Assembly: GCA_003599595.1 (NCBI GenBank)
Contig: QZIP01000009.1
Span: 1-41,012 of the forward strand
Direction of reading: 5' to 3'
Length of the DNA stretch: 41,012 nt
Source: Candidatus Parcubacteria bacterium
GTDB taxonomy: Bacteria > Patescibacteriota > Microgenomatia > Levybacterales > GWA1-39-11
Under the pieces are notes generated by a model that saw only the letters and a program-made list of their open reading frames with translations, had not been told where the DNA came from and did not search any database. Shown in pieces: positions 16,525 through 23,592 of the stretch (positions are counted from its first letter, which is position 1; every line of letters starts with the position of its first letter). A program made the position numbers and the translations under genes.

Positions 16525-17661
16525 ATGCAAAAATTAAAAGTTATCGCGTTTATTACTGTTTTTTTAATTACTGTTGCAAACCTAACTTTTTTTATTAAAA
16601 GCCATCTTGCCATATACACCTACCCTGTTAATCCTGCTTTTTTGGAAAAATTATATGGGCAGTCGCAGTACGTCCGTACAGACCCAATTTCAATATTGCC
16701 TGATGAAACAATTTATGCTTATGCAGCTTGGCGTTACATGCATGGAGCAAACCCGGCTATATTTAATGCTGATCAACCCCCTTTGGGTAAGTATCTAATT
16801 GGTTTGTCAGAAATATATTTTAATAATGAACGTCTGACAGGACCAGTGTTTAATATATTATCCTTAGCCGCTTTATTTATTTTATCTTTGTTAATATTTA
16901 AGGATTATCTATGGTCAATTATACTTGTGGCCCTGTTTAGTTTTGAGAAGTTATTTATAGCTCAAATGCTTTATGCGCCACTTCTTGATAATATCCAACT
17001 ATTTTTTATTTTATTAAGTTTTATCTTTTATATACTATCTAAGGATAAAGTTATTTATCTTATTCCTGCTTTTATATCGTTAGGATTGGTAATGTCTACT
17101 AAGTTTTGGATTACTGGAGCAGTTTTATTCTTGGTTTGGTTGCTGCATACAATAACAATAAAGAATCGCAAAAAAATAGTTACCTTGTTTCTTTATTCCC
17201 CGACAATCCTGGTAACCATGCTTATTGTCTATATTCCGGCATTCCTCCAAGGAAATTCTCTAAGAAGTTTTTTTGGTGTTCAGCGATACATATATGAATT
17301 TCATAAAGGTAAACTTAATTTTGATCCTACTGCGGTTTGGGATCTGCTGCTTTTTAATAGGTGGCATGTGCCTTGGGAGGGTGTTGTTAAAACAGCTGCT
17401 GATTGGCAGTGGACCTGGCCGGTGATGACAATTTTAACTGTATTGGCAATTATTAGAATCGGAAAGTCTAACTTAAAGGAAAAATGTTTAAATGGTCCCT
17501 TAGGGGTAGTTCTAATCTGGATAGTCGTCTATTTTGTCTTGCTATCGGTAAGTACTGTTTTGCCCAGATATCTTTTTCCAGTTATGCCTCTAATGTATAT
17601 CTTTTCGTTTTGGGTATTGAAAGATTTTTTTACAGAAAGGATTAAATTTTTTTCAAATTGA
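16525..17661 (+). CDS. PMT-like GT-C membrane glycosyltransferase
   Basis: A 378-residue polytopic protein of the protein O-mannosyltransferase/family 39 kind. After a first helix (about residues 3-22) the loop carries LPDETIYAYAAWRYMHG with Asp60-Glu61, and then NADQPPLGKYLIG with PPLGK at about 85-89. This DE...PPLGK order is the standard first-loop signature of PMT-type enzymes. About eight more helices follow. It lacks the long C-terminal domain of the other GT-C proteins here, so it is short for the family. I chose the ATG at 16525 over an upstream TTG at 16498, because the TTG lies inside the predicted -10 element. It stands alone between two promoters. Confidence 0.78.
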   Translation: MQKLKVIAFITVFLITVANLTFFIKSHLAIYTYPVNPAFLEKLYGQSQYVRTDPISILPDETIYAYAAWRYMHGANPAIFNADQPPLGKYLIGLSEIYFNNERLTGPVFNILSLAALFILSLLIFKDYLWSIILVALFSFEKLFIAQMLYAPLLDNIQLFFILLSFIFYILSKDKVIYLIPAFISLGLVMSTKFWITGAVLFLVWLLHTITIKNRKKIVTLFLYSPTILVTMLIVYIPAFLQGNSLRSFFGVQRYIYEFHKGKLNFDPTAVWDLLLFNRWHVPWEGVVKTAADWQWTWPVMTILTVLAIIRIGKSNLKEKCLNGPLGVVLIWIVVYFVLLSVSTVLPRYLFPVMPLMYIFSFWVLKDFFTERIKFFSN

Positions 17662-17670
17662 TGGTATACT
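17662..17670 (+). promoter_or_regulatory. Extended -10 promoter element for the kinase-cupin gene
   Basis: TG-G-TATACT with the hexamer at 17665-17670, directly after the preceding stop codon. The ATG at 17687 is 17 bases further on, predicting a leader of about 10 bases. The element is identical to that at 16499-16507. Confidence 0.5.
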
Positions 17671-17686
17671 ATTTTCATCTAAAACT

Positions 17687-18994
17687 ATGAATAACATCGG
17701 CCAATCTTTAGAGGAATTTTCTAATAAGAAAATTTTAGTTATTGGTGATGTGATGCTTGATCATTATTCTTACGGCAAGGCAACCAAAATCTCTCCTGAA
17801 GCACCGGTATTAATTTTACACAAAAATAACGAGTTTTACGTTCCTGGCGGAGCAGGTAATGTTGCCCAAAATTTGGCTGCCCTGGGAGCTAAATCAGTAC
17901 TTTGCGGAGTTATAGGTAGAGATGGCAGGAGAAATATACTTCTTAAAACTTTAGGCAGGGAAAAAAATATTGATACAGTAGGTCTTCTAACTGTTACCTC
18001 TAGATCTACAGTGACTAAGCATCGATTTGTCGCTGATAATCATCAGTTGTTGAGGGTAGATGAGGAAGAAACAACTTGTTTGGATAATGAGGTCCAGAAA
18101 AAGCTGCTATCGCTAGTAGAGAAAGAAATCAAAAAATGTGACGGAGTAATACTCTCAGACTATGCTAAAGGAGTTTTCTCCGAAAATTTCACCAGACAGG
18201 TTATCAGAATTGCAAAGAGTCACAGGAAGATTGTTGTTGCTGATATTAAACCTTCCAGTAAAGATTTTTTTATAGGGGTAGATGTTTTAACTCCAAATTG
18301 GAAAGAAGCTAAGGAGATGTCTGGCGAGTCAGAACTTTCTAGGGTTGGCGATAGTTTAGTAAAATTTTTTAATGCTAACATTGTAGTGACAAGAGGCGAG
18401 GAAGGAGTCAGTGTTTTTACAAAAGAAGGGACCTCTAAAGATTTCCCTACTAAAAAAATTAAGGTTTTTGATGTAAGCGGGGCAGGTGATACCTCTGTTG
18501 CGGTCTTAGCCTTGGGTCTTACAAGCGGATTAGATATAAATGATTCGGCATACCTTGCAAACTATGCCGGAGGTCTGGTAGTGCAAAAACCCGGAACCGC
18601 AACTATTTCTCTTGAAGAGTTAAGGTCTGCAGTAAATTATGGTAATCATATTGATGAGGTTGCTATAGTGCCTAAGGTGTGGGGATATGAAAAATGGATC
18701 GAGAACAACGATAAATATTGTTCCAAAATCTTTTTTCTTAAAAAAGGATATCAGTGCAGTCTTCATTATCATAAAATCAAAGATGAAACTTTTATTGTTT
18801 TAAAAGGAAATATTCGTATGGAAGTGGGGGATGAAGTGTTATATATGAAGGAGGGAAATTTTTGCCGGATTACTCCGGGAGTTCTTCACCGCTTTCGAGG
18901 TTTAGAAGACTCAGAATTTTTAGAAGTTAGCAGTCATCATAGTGAAGATGATTCGTATAGACTTGAAGAAAGCCGAAGAGTTGAAGCTGAATAA
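17687..18994 (+). CDS. D-glycero-beta-D-manno-heptose-7-phosphate kinase (HldE N-domain/HldA type) fused to a cupin domain
   Basis: A 435-residue two-domain protein. Residues about 1-320 are a PfkB/ribokinase-fold kinase of HldE N-terminal type: FSNKKILVIGDVMLDHYSYG at 11-30, PGGAGNVAQNLAALGA (53-68), LSDYAKGVF, and the anion-hole motif FDVSGAGDTS at 261-270 with catalytic Asp268. It should make heptose 1,7-bisphosphate from heptose 7-phosphate. Residues about 325-435 are a cupin: G354-x5-His360-x-His362-x4-Glu367-x6-Gly374, then PG at 397-398 and His401. It resembles the cupin of mannose-6-phosphate isomerase-like proteins. Bifunctional HldE normally has a nucleotidyltransferase at this end; here that domain is the separate gene at 19647-20156. 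The cupin may be a sugar-phosphate isomerase, which would make this protein cover two consecutive steps; that part is inference. Confidence 0.87.
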   Translation: MNNIGQSLEEFSNKKILVIGDVMLDHYSYGKATKISPEAPVLILHKNNEFYVPGGAGNVAQNLAALGAKSVLCGVIGRDGRRNILLKTLGREKNIDTVGLLTVTSRSTVTKHRFVADNHQLLRVDEEETTCLDNEVQKKLLSLVEKEIKKCDGVILSDYAKGVFSENFTRQVIRIAKSHRKIVVADIKPSSKDFFIGVDVLTPNWKEAKEMSGESELSRVGDSLVKFFNANIVVTRGEEGVSVFTKEGTSKDFPTKKIKVFDVSGAGDTSVAVLALGLTSGLDINDSAYLANYAGGLVVQKPGTATISLEELRSAVNYGNHIDEVAIVPKVWGYEKWIENNDKYCSKIFFLKKGYQCSLHYHKIKDETFIVLKGNIRMEVGDEVLYMKEGNFCRITPGVLHRFRGLEDSEFLEVSSHHSEDDSYRLEESRRVEAE

Positions 18995-19017
18995 GTTTTT
19001 AGTTAATATTATGAGAC

Positions 19018-19646
19018 ATGGAAGTACCAAAGTTCACGAGTGATGTTTTAGAAAAAGAGAAAAAGCCTCAAGGTGAAGTAGTTATAGAGTCTACAGGCGC
19101 AATCGGGGATGCTATTTTAGCTACTGCTTTAATCCCTGTTTTAAATAAGGCGGGTTCATAGAGCAGGAATTATTTCAAAACCTTTTACAGCTCCCCTTTG
19201 GGATGGTTTTCCTCGTGCTCATGTGTACGGCGAAAATAATACTGTACCCGATGGGTAATAAGGGTGATAATTAAAGATTATCTTGCTCAACTAGCAGTAG
19301 TCTCAAGGCAAGGACTAAGTTCAGAGTTAAGGGAAAGGTTTGATATTAATCCGACACTGCAAAATATTATGCTTGTCCTGGGAAGCTCTCATCCTGATAC
19401 CGTGCGTTATCAAGGTACTCCATATTCTTTTCCTCAGGAGAATGTCCGATTTCTCCCTGTGGTATGCATGGATATCACGATTTGAATTCATATAGTCAGC
19501 AATTCCAACGCCTGTTTTTGGAACAGTTAAAGATGCCTCAGGTTGTATTTTTGCAAACTATAATCGTTTAAAAACAGCAAGGTGTATGATGGCAATTTCA
19601 GGTAGAGAGGTTGCTAAAAGAATGAGGAATAACTTGCTTACGAAAA
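19018..19646 (+). pseudogene. Decayed gene, N-terminal part GT9 (heptosyltransferase)-like
   Basis: This gap has no intact gene but carries protein-like pieces in shifting frames. From ATG 19018 the frame reads 47 residues containing VVIESTGAIGDAILATALIP, which parallels LILCLPGIGDALMATPLVRV of the intact GT9 enzyme at 21783, then stops at 19159-19161. A second frame continues with VHRAGIISKPFTAPLWDGFP and RAHVYGENNTVPDG up to a double stop near 19255. A third frame (19264-19485) begins IIKDYLAQL and runs 73 residues, and a fourth carries CGMHGYHDLNSYSQQFQ to about 19570. At least three frame changes and several stops argue for a pseudogene. The GT9 assignment applies to the first piece only; the C-terminal GT9 motifs were not found and the later pieces are unrecognised. 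Confidence 0.5.
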
Positions 19647-20156
19647 TTAATTCCTAGAAGCAGGTTGGTAGACCTCAAGTATTCTATTTATAATTTCTGT
19701 TGTTGATTTTCCTTTTTTAAATGGTATTATTACGACTTTCCCGCCTAATTTTTCTACAATTACAGTGGAGCGTAATCTTTCCGGTTTATAATCGCCTCCC
19801 TTGACGTAAATATCTGGTTTTGCAGATAAGATTAAATTTGCCGGGCGGTCTTCATTAAAAGCAATGAGATGATCAACAGCAGCTAGACCACCCAAGACTG
19901 CCATCCTGTCTTTTAATGTGTTAATAGGTCTTTTTTCTCCTTTGATCTTTTTAACACTGCTGTCTGTATTAATGCCAACGATAAAAACATCCCCTAATTC
20001 TCTTGCTTTTTGAAGATATTCGATGTGTCCGGCGTGGATTATATCAAAACATCCGTTAGTCAGAACAACTTTCATACCTTGTTTTTTGTACATTTCCACA
20101 AGATTACCGAGCTCTTTTTTATTTTTAACATACTTGTTTTTTATAATTTGATTCAT
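19647..20156 (-). CDS. hldC: D-glycero-beta-D-manno-heptose 1-phosphate adenylyltransferase (HldE C-domain as a separate protein)
   Basis: A 169-residue cytidylyltransferase-fold enzyme expected to join heptose 1-phosphate and ATP to give ADP-heptose and pyrophosphate. It has TNGCFDIIHAGHIEYL with the HxGH motif at 41-44, VGINTDSSVKKIKG (60-73), KGGDY (119-123) and the GKSTTEIINRI signature (149-159), all as in the C-terminal domain of HldE. It lacks the kinase domain, which is encoded separately on the opposite strand at 17687. It is the second gene of a two-gene operon behind gmhB, with a 4-base ATGA overlap. The function is well supported by the neighbours. Preference for ADP rather than GDP activation is inferred from HldE similarity. 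Confidence 0.92.
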   Translation of the reverse strand: MNQIIKNKYVKNKKELGNLVEMYKKQGMKVVLTNGCFDIIHAGHIEYLQKARELGDVFIVGINTDSSVKKIKGEKRPINTLKDRMAVLGGLAAVDHLIAFNEDRPANLILSAKPDIYVKGGDYKPERLRSTVIVEKLGGKVVIIPFKKGKSTTEIINRILEVYQPASRN

Positions 20157-20701
20157 AAATTAATTATATTAATTATTTCCTGCCATTCTTTAATAATAAA
20201 ATCAGGTTTTTGCATGTAATTATTATCCTCCGATATGTTGTTGTTACTTAATAAAATTGCTTTACACCCCACCCGGCGAGAGGCTTCTATATCACTGAGT
20301 TTATCACCTATAGACCAGGACGCACTAATATCTATATTATATTTTTTAACAGCTTTTAAAAACATTCCCGTTTGGGGTTTATGACATTCACATTGCTTTA
20401 TATAAGGCGCAACTTTGCCATTTATATCGTGAGGACAGAAAAAAAAATCATCGATTGCTATTCCCCAAGGTTTTAGCAACTCTTGTATTCTCTGGCTAAC
20501 TGTATTTAATGATTTTTTAGGAAACAATCCTCTGGCAACACCTGTTTGATTAGAAATAATAATAAGTAAGTACCCATGGTCTTTAAGCCTCTTTAAAATT
20601 TGACCAGCATCCGCCTTTAAGGTAATCAGTTGAGGATTTACATTATAAGGAACATCGTGAACAAGAGTGCCGTCTTTATCTATAAAAATCGCTTTTTTCA
20701 T
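20153..20701 (-). CDS. gmhB: D-glycero-beta-D-manno-heptose-1,7-bisphosphate 7-phosphatase
   Basis: A 182-residue HAD phosphatase of GmhB type, which removes the 7-phosphate in ADP-heptose synthesis. Motif I is FIDKDGTL with Asp8 and Asp10, motif II is SNQTG (50-54), and motif IV is GDKLSD with Asp133 and Asp137. The zinc-loop residues Cys89, His91, Cys104 and Cys106 (FFCPH and CECHKP) match the GmhB zinc site. Length is normal. The gene is divergent from hldD across a 59-base gap that holds two mirror-image -10 elements. Its own predicted transcript starts at or next to the ATG. It heads the gmhB-hldC operon. Confidence 0.93.
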   Translation of the reverse strand: MKKAIFIDKDGTLVHDVPYNVNPQLITLKADAGQILKRLKDHGYLLIIISNQTGVARGLFPKKSLNTVSQRIQELLKPWGIAIDDFFFCPHDINGKVAPYIKQCECHKPQTGMFLKAVKKYNIDISASWSIGDKLSDIEASRRVGCKAILLSNNNISEDNNYMQKPDFIIKEWQEIINIINL

Positions 20702-20707
20702 AAATTG

Positions 20708-20734
20708 ATTTTAACACATAATGACTGTTAAAAT
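20708..20734. promoter_or_regulatory. Divergent promoter pair in a perfect dyad (gmhB / hldD)
   Basis: A perfect 9-base inverted repeat, ATTTTAACA at 20708-20716 and TGTTAAAAT at 20726-20734, with a 9-base spacer. Each arm reads as an extended -10 (TG-T-TAAAAT) for its own direction. Leftward, the hexamer ends 7 bases before the gmhB ATG, predicting a leaderless mRNA. Rightward, it predicts a start near 20741 and about 20 bases of leader before hldD. The dyad could alternatively be an operator. Confidence 0.5.
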
Positions 20735-20760
20735 ATTTGATTGTAAAGTAATATATACTT

Positions 20761-21786
20761 ATGAAGCAAAAGATTATTGTAACTGGTGGAGCCGGTTTTA
20801 TTGGATCCAATGTAGTTGAAGCCCTAAATAAAAAGGGGATAGAAGATATTATTATTGTTGACCATCTTAACCATCATCATAAGGTGGAAAACCTTAAAAA
20901 ATTGCGTTACAGTAATTACTTTGACCGGGGAGAATTTCTACCCTTTTTAAAGACACTTGGTGTTAAAAAGATAGATGCGGTTATTCACTTAGGAGCTTGT
21001 GCCAATACTCAAGAGGCGGACAAAAATTTTCTAATTCAAAATAATACCATCTATAGCAACATCCTTTTTGAGTTTTGTCTGGCCAATAACTGCCAGTTTA
21101 TCTATGCCTCATCTGCTGCTACATACGGTGATGGAAGCCAGGGGTATAATGATGATGAACGCAATCTTAAACCTTTAAATAACTATGGCTATTCGAAGCA
21201 CTTATTTGATCAGTGGGTTTTGGATAGTTCTGAAAAACCCAGACAATGGGTAGGCTTAAAGTTTTTCAATGTCTATGGTCCGAATGAGTATCATAAAGGA
21301 TCGATGGCATCTGTTATTCTACATGGTTTTGAACAAATTCAAAAAGATAAAGAAATAAAACTTTTTAAGTCTTATCATGAAGACTATCCCGATGGGGGGC
21401 AATTGCGGGATTTTGTTTATGTAAAAGATGTCACCAAGGTGATACTTTTCTTTTTGGATAATCCTAACAAGAGTGGAATATTTAATGTGGGCACAGGTAA
21501 AGCCCGTAGTTTTATTGATTTAGCCAAAGGCGTTTTTGCAGCATTAGGTTTGAATCCTAACATTCATTTTATCGATATGCCTCCTGGTTTAAAAGAAAGA
21601 TACCAATATTTTACCGAGGCCAATATGAATAAACTGCGGGAGATTGGTTATCGGGAAAAATTTTATGAATTAGAAGAGGGGATTAAAGATTATGTTCAAA
21701 ATTATCTGCTAAAAAATGACTCATCTCGAATTTTAGTTAAACCTCAGTTATCCATAAATGAGGAAGGATTATTTCAAGCTCCATGA
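20761..21786 (+). CDS. hldD: ADP-L-glycero-D-manno-heptose 6-epimerase
   Basis: A 341-residue short-chain dehydrogenase/epimerase of the HldD (RfaD) type, which inverts C6 of ADP-D-glycero-D-manno-heptose. The nucleotide-binding loop is GGAGFIGSN (9-17). IDAVIHLGACANT (71-83) is the typical HldD 'HLGA' region, and the catalytic Tyr142-x-x-x-Lys146 pair lies in NNYGYSKHLFDQWV. FFNVYGPNEYHKGSMASV follows. The last 20 or so residues extend slightly past the usual end. The gene begins a plus-strand unit and overlaps the GT9 gene by 4 bases. With gmhB and hldC divergent beside it, the late ADP-heptose pathway is compact and complete. It shows that the L,D-heptose form is probably made. Confidence 0.92.
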   Translation: MKQKIIVTGGAGFIGSNVVEALNKKGIEDIIIVDHLNHHHKVENLKKLRYSNYFDRGEFLPFLKTLGVKKIDAVIHLGACANTQEADKNFLIQNNTIYSNILFEFCLANNCQFIYASSAATYGDGSQGYNDDERNLKPLNNYGYSKHLFDQWVLDSSEKPRQWVGLKFFNVYGPNEYHKGSMASVILHGFEQIQKDKEIKLFKSYHEDYPDGGQLRDFVYVKDVTKVILFFLDNPNKSGIFNVGTGKARSFIDLAKGVFAALGLNPNIHFIDMPPGLKERYQYFTEANMNKLREIGYREKFYELEEGIKDYVQNYLLKNDSSRILVKPQLSINEEGLFQAP

Positions 21787-22835
21787 AGATTTTGATTTTA
21801 TGTTTACCTGGTATTGGTGATGCTTTAATGGCGACTCCTCTAGTAAGAGTTTTAAAGAAGAAATTCCCTGAAGCTGTAATTGATATAGCCTGTATGTTTG
21901 AAGGTGTGCGCTATGTTTTTAAGAACAATCCATATATAAATAATGTAAGGTTGTTATCTCTTTATAAAGAAAATAGAGTAATGGGGGTGCTTAGGGTGTT
22001 ATTTTTAAGAAAACATCGCTATGATTTATCGATTCTAGTGTTTCCAGCTTATAGAAGAGAGTATCATGTTGTCCAGGGGTTAATAGGTGCCAAACAAAGA
22101 ATTTCACATAAATTTAGTAAAGGCTATTGGTCGGAATTTAACTTTTTAGATACCACTTTAATTCCAGTGGATGAGGAAGAACATCATGTAATAAATAATT
22201 TAAATCTTCTAAACCCATTAGGAATAGACTGGTCTAAACAAAATAAGGCCAAAGATTTAAATTATGATTTATATCTTAATAAAGAAGATGTAGATTTTGG
22301 TAAAAAGTATATAAAGGATTTAAGCTGGAATAAAAATAAGGTAATAGGAATTCATCCCGGCTCCATTAATTCTAAACTTGGTATACTAAAACGTTGGCCG
22401 GTGGAAAATTTTGCTCAATTGATAAAAGCCCTAATTAAAAAGGGTAATAAAGTTTTAATTTTTATTGGTCCGGATGAGATAGAGGTTGGGTTAAAACTTT
22501 ATGACTTGGTGGGCAATAAAAGGGATTGTAAGTTACTAAATAATTTAAAATTTAACCAGTCTGTGGGAGTTTTAAATCAAATAGATTTACTTATAGGTAA
22601 TGATAATGGTTTTGCGCACATATCAAATGCTTTGGGAATTAAATCTGTAATTTTATTTGGGCCAACAAATGTAAAATGGTGTTCGCCTTACAATAAATCT
22701 ATTTGTAAAATAATTAGAAAAGCTTCTTTTGAGCCTTGGTTTAGAAATGATATTAAAGTTGATGCCCCGCCAAAAAACGCAAGAAGTGGTATGGAAGCTA
22801 TTTCTGTTGAGGACGTATTAGCTTCATTAAGTTAG
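21783..22835 (+). CDS. GT9 family glycosyltransferase (ADP-heptose heptosyltransferase type)
   Basis: A 350-residue GT-B fold enzyme of family GT9. It starts with ILILCLPGIGDALMATPLVR (residues 3-22), the family's glycine-rich N-terminal motif. The middle carries GIHPGSINSKLGILKRWP, the HPG(S/A)..K.WP donor-binding region, and LLIGNDNGFAHISNALG with the D-x-G-xx-H motif, followed by VILFGPTNVKWCSPY. These are the recognised features of ADP-heptose:LPS heptosyltransferases. The 4-base overlap with hldD makes ADP-heptose its likely donor. The acceptor is not LPS core as far as this window shows. Its last 38 bases overlap a gene on the other strand. Confidence 0.88.
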   Translation: MKILILCLPGIGDALMATPLVRVLKKKFPEAVIDIACMFEGVRYVFKNNPYINNVRLLSLYKENRVMGVLRVLFLRKHRYDLSILVFPAYRREYHVVQGLIGAKQRISHKFSKGYWSEFNFLDTTLIPVDEEEHHVINNLNLLNPLGIDWSKQNKAKDLNYDLYLNKEDVDFGKKYIKDLSWNKNKVIGIHPGSINSKLGILKRWPVENFAQLIKALIKKGNKVLIFIGPDEIEVGLKLYDLVGNKRDCKLLNNLKFNQSVGVLNQIDLLIGNDNGFAHISNALGIKSVILFGPTNVKWCSPYNKSICKIIRKASFEPWFRNDIKVDAPPKNARSGMEAISVEDVLASLS

Positions 22836-23505
22836 CGTGATCTTTTTCCTGGTAGAACAGTTTTCTAAGGATTTTAATAATTACTAAATATATTCCTTGA
22901 GTATTACTAAAAGATTTTATATGCTTTTCGTTTTTGGGATAAAATTTTTCTAATTTTTTTAGATCATCGATAATTTCATACTCAATGTTATTTTTCCAGT
23001 GCAGCCTTATGAAGGGATCTATCATGAGATACAAAAGGTATCGATAGCTTTTGCCATTATTAATAAGTGTATCGCTCATTTTTTTACTTTTTCGAACAAA
23101 TACAAGTTTTTTTCCGGATAAATAAATAAACCAGAGATGGCTTCTATAAGGTGCAATAGACTCATGTAAACCATTGGGTACTTCAATATACCCTTTCTTA
23201 GAAATTCGCTCTAACTCCTTAATAGCAAGTTCTGGCCTTTCGGTATGCTCTAATAAATGTGCACAAAATGAAAAATCGAATGCCTTATCTTTAAATGGAG
23301 CTTTCTCTATCACACCGTTAACAAAAACACCTAGATCATTAATCACTTTGCTAGCAGAAATTCGTTGATTATCTGACTGTCCCAAATCGTCAAAAAAGAC
23401 ATCACCTCGCCAAAATGGTTTATCTCCTGAACCGATGTCTATAACCAGATCTTTTTTATTAACTTTGAAACCTGGGCTTATTTTTCTTTTAAAAAAATAA
23501 ATCAT
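22798..23505 (-). CDS. Class I SAM-dependent methyltransferase
   Basis: A 235-residue protein with a class I methyltransferase fold. The SAM-binding motif I is LVIDIGSGDKP (20-30), and FDFSFCAHLLEHTERPELAI (76-95) is the motif IV/post-motif region with the HLLEH pattern of the Methyltransf_11 family. The acidic residue after motif I is in FFDDLGQSDN. The C-terminal part is basic and lacks known motifs. The gene converges on the GT9 gene with a 38-base 3' overlap. It has its own upstream promoter with a consensus -35 box, so it is not simply part of the SGNH/MBOAT unit. Its substrate is probably a sugar or glycan, based only on location. Confidence 0.8.
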   Translation of the reverse strand: MIYFFKRKISPGFKVNKKDLVIDIGSGDKPFWRGDVFFDDLGQSDNQRISASKVINDLGVFVNGVIEKAPFKDKAFDFSFCAHLLEHTERPELAIKELERISKKGYIEVPNGLHESIAPYRSHLWFIYLSGKKLVFVRKSKKMSDTLINNGKSYRYLLYLMIDPFIRLHWKNNIEYEIIDDLKKLEKFYPKNEKHIKSFSNTQGIYLVIIKILRKLFYQEKDHANLMKLIRPQQK

Positions 23506-23524
23506 GAAAAATTATCTTGCATAA

Positions 23525-23552
23525 TGTTTACACAGCTCTCTAATTCTGTCAA
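23525..23552 (-). promoter_or_regulatory. Predicted promoter for the 23505 methyltransferase
   Basis: On the minus strand, TTGACA (complement of 23547-23552) is followed after 16 bases by TAAACA (complement of 23525-23530). The predicted leader before the ATG at 23505 is about 13 bases. The -35 is consensus; the -10 is weak. The rest of the 87-base gap up to 23592 shows no gene. Confidence 0.42.
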
Positions 23553-23592
23553 CCGGTATAGAATAGACAGTATTAATTGAAGAATTAAATAT

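Noticed and set aside
17687-18994. Annotation as full-length bifunctional HldE
   Set aside because: The C-terminal part is a cupin, with no HxGH nucleotidyltransferase motif; that domain is a separate gene at 19647-20156.
19011-19043. Short frame MRHGSTKVHE resembling a histidine-phosphatase 'RHG' start
   Set aside because: It stops after ten codons and lacks the rest of the fold; it overlaps the start of the GT9-like remnant.
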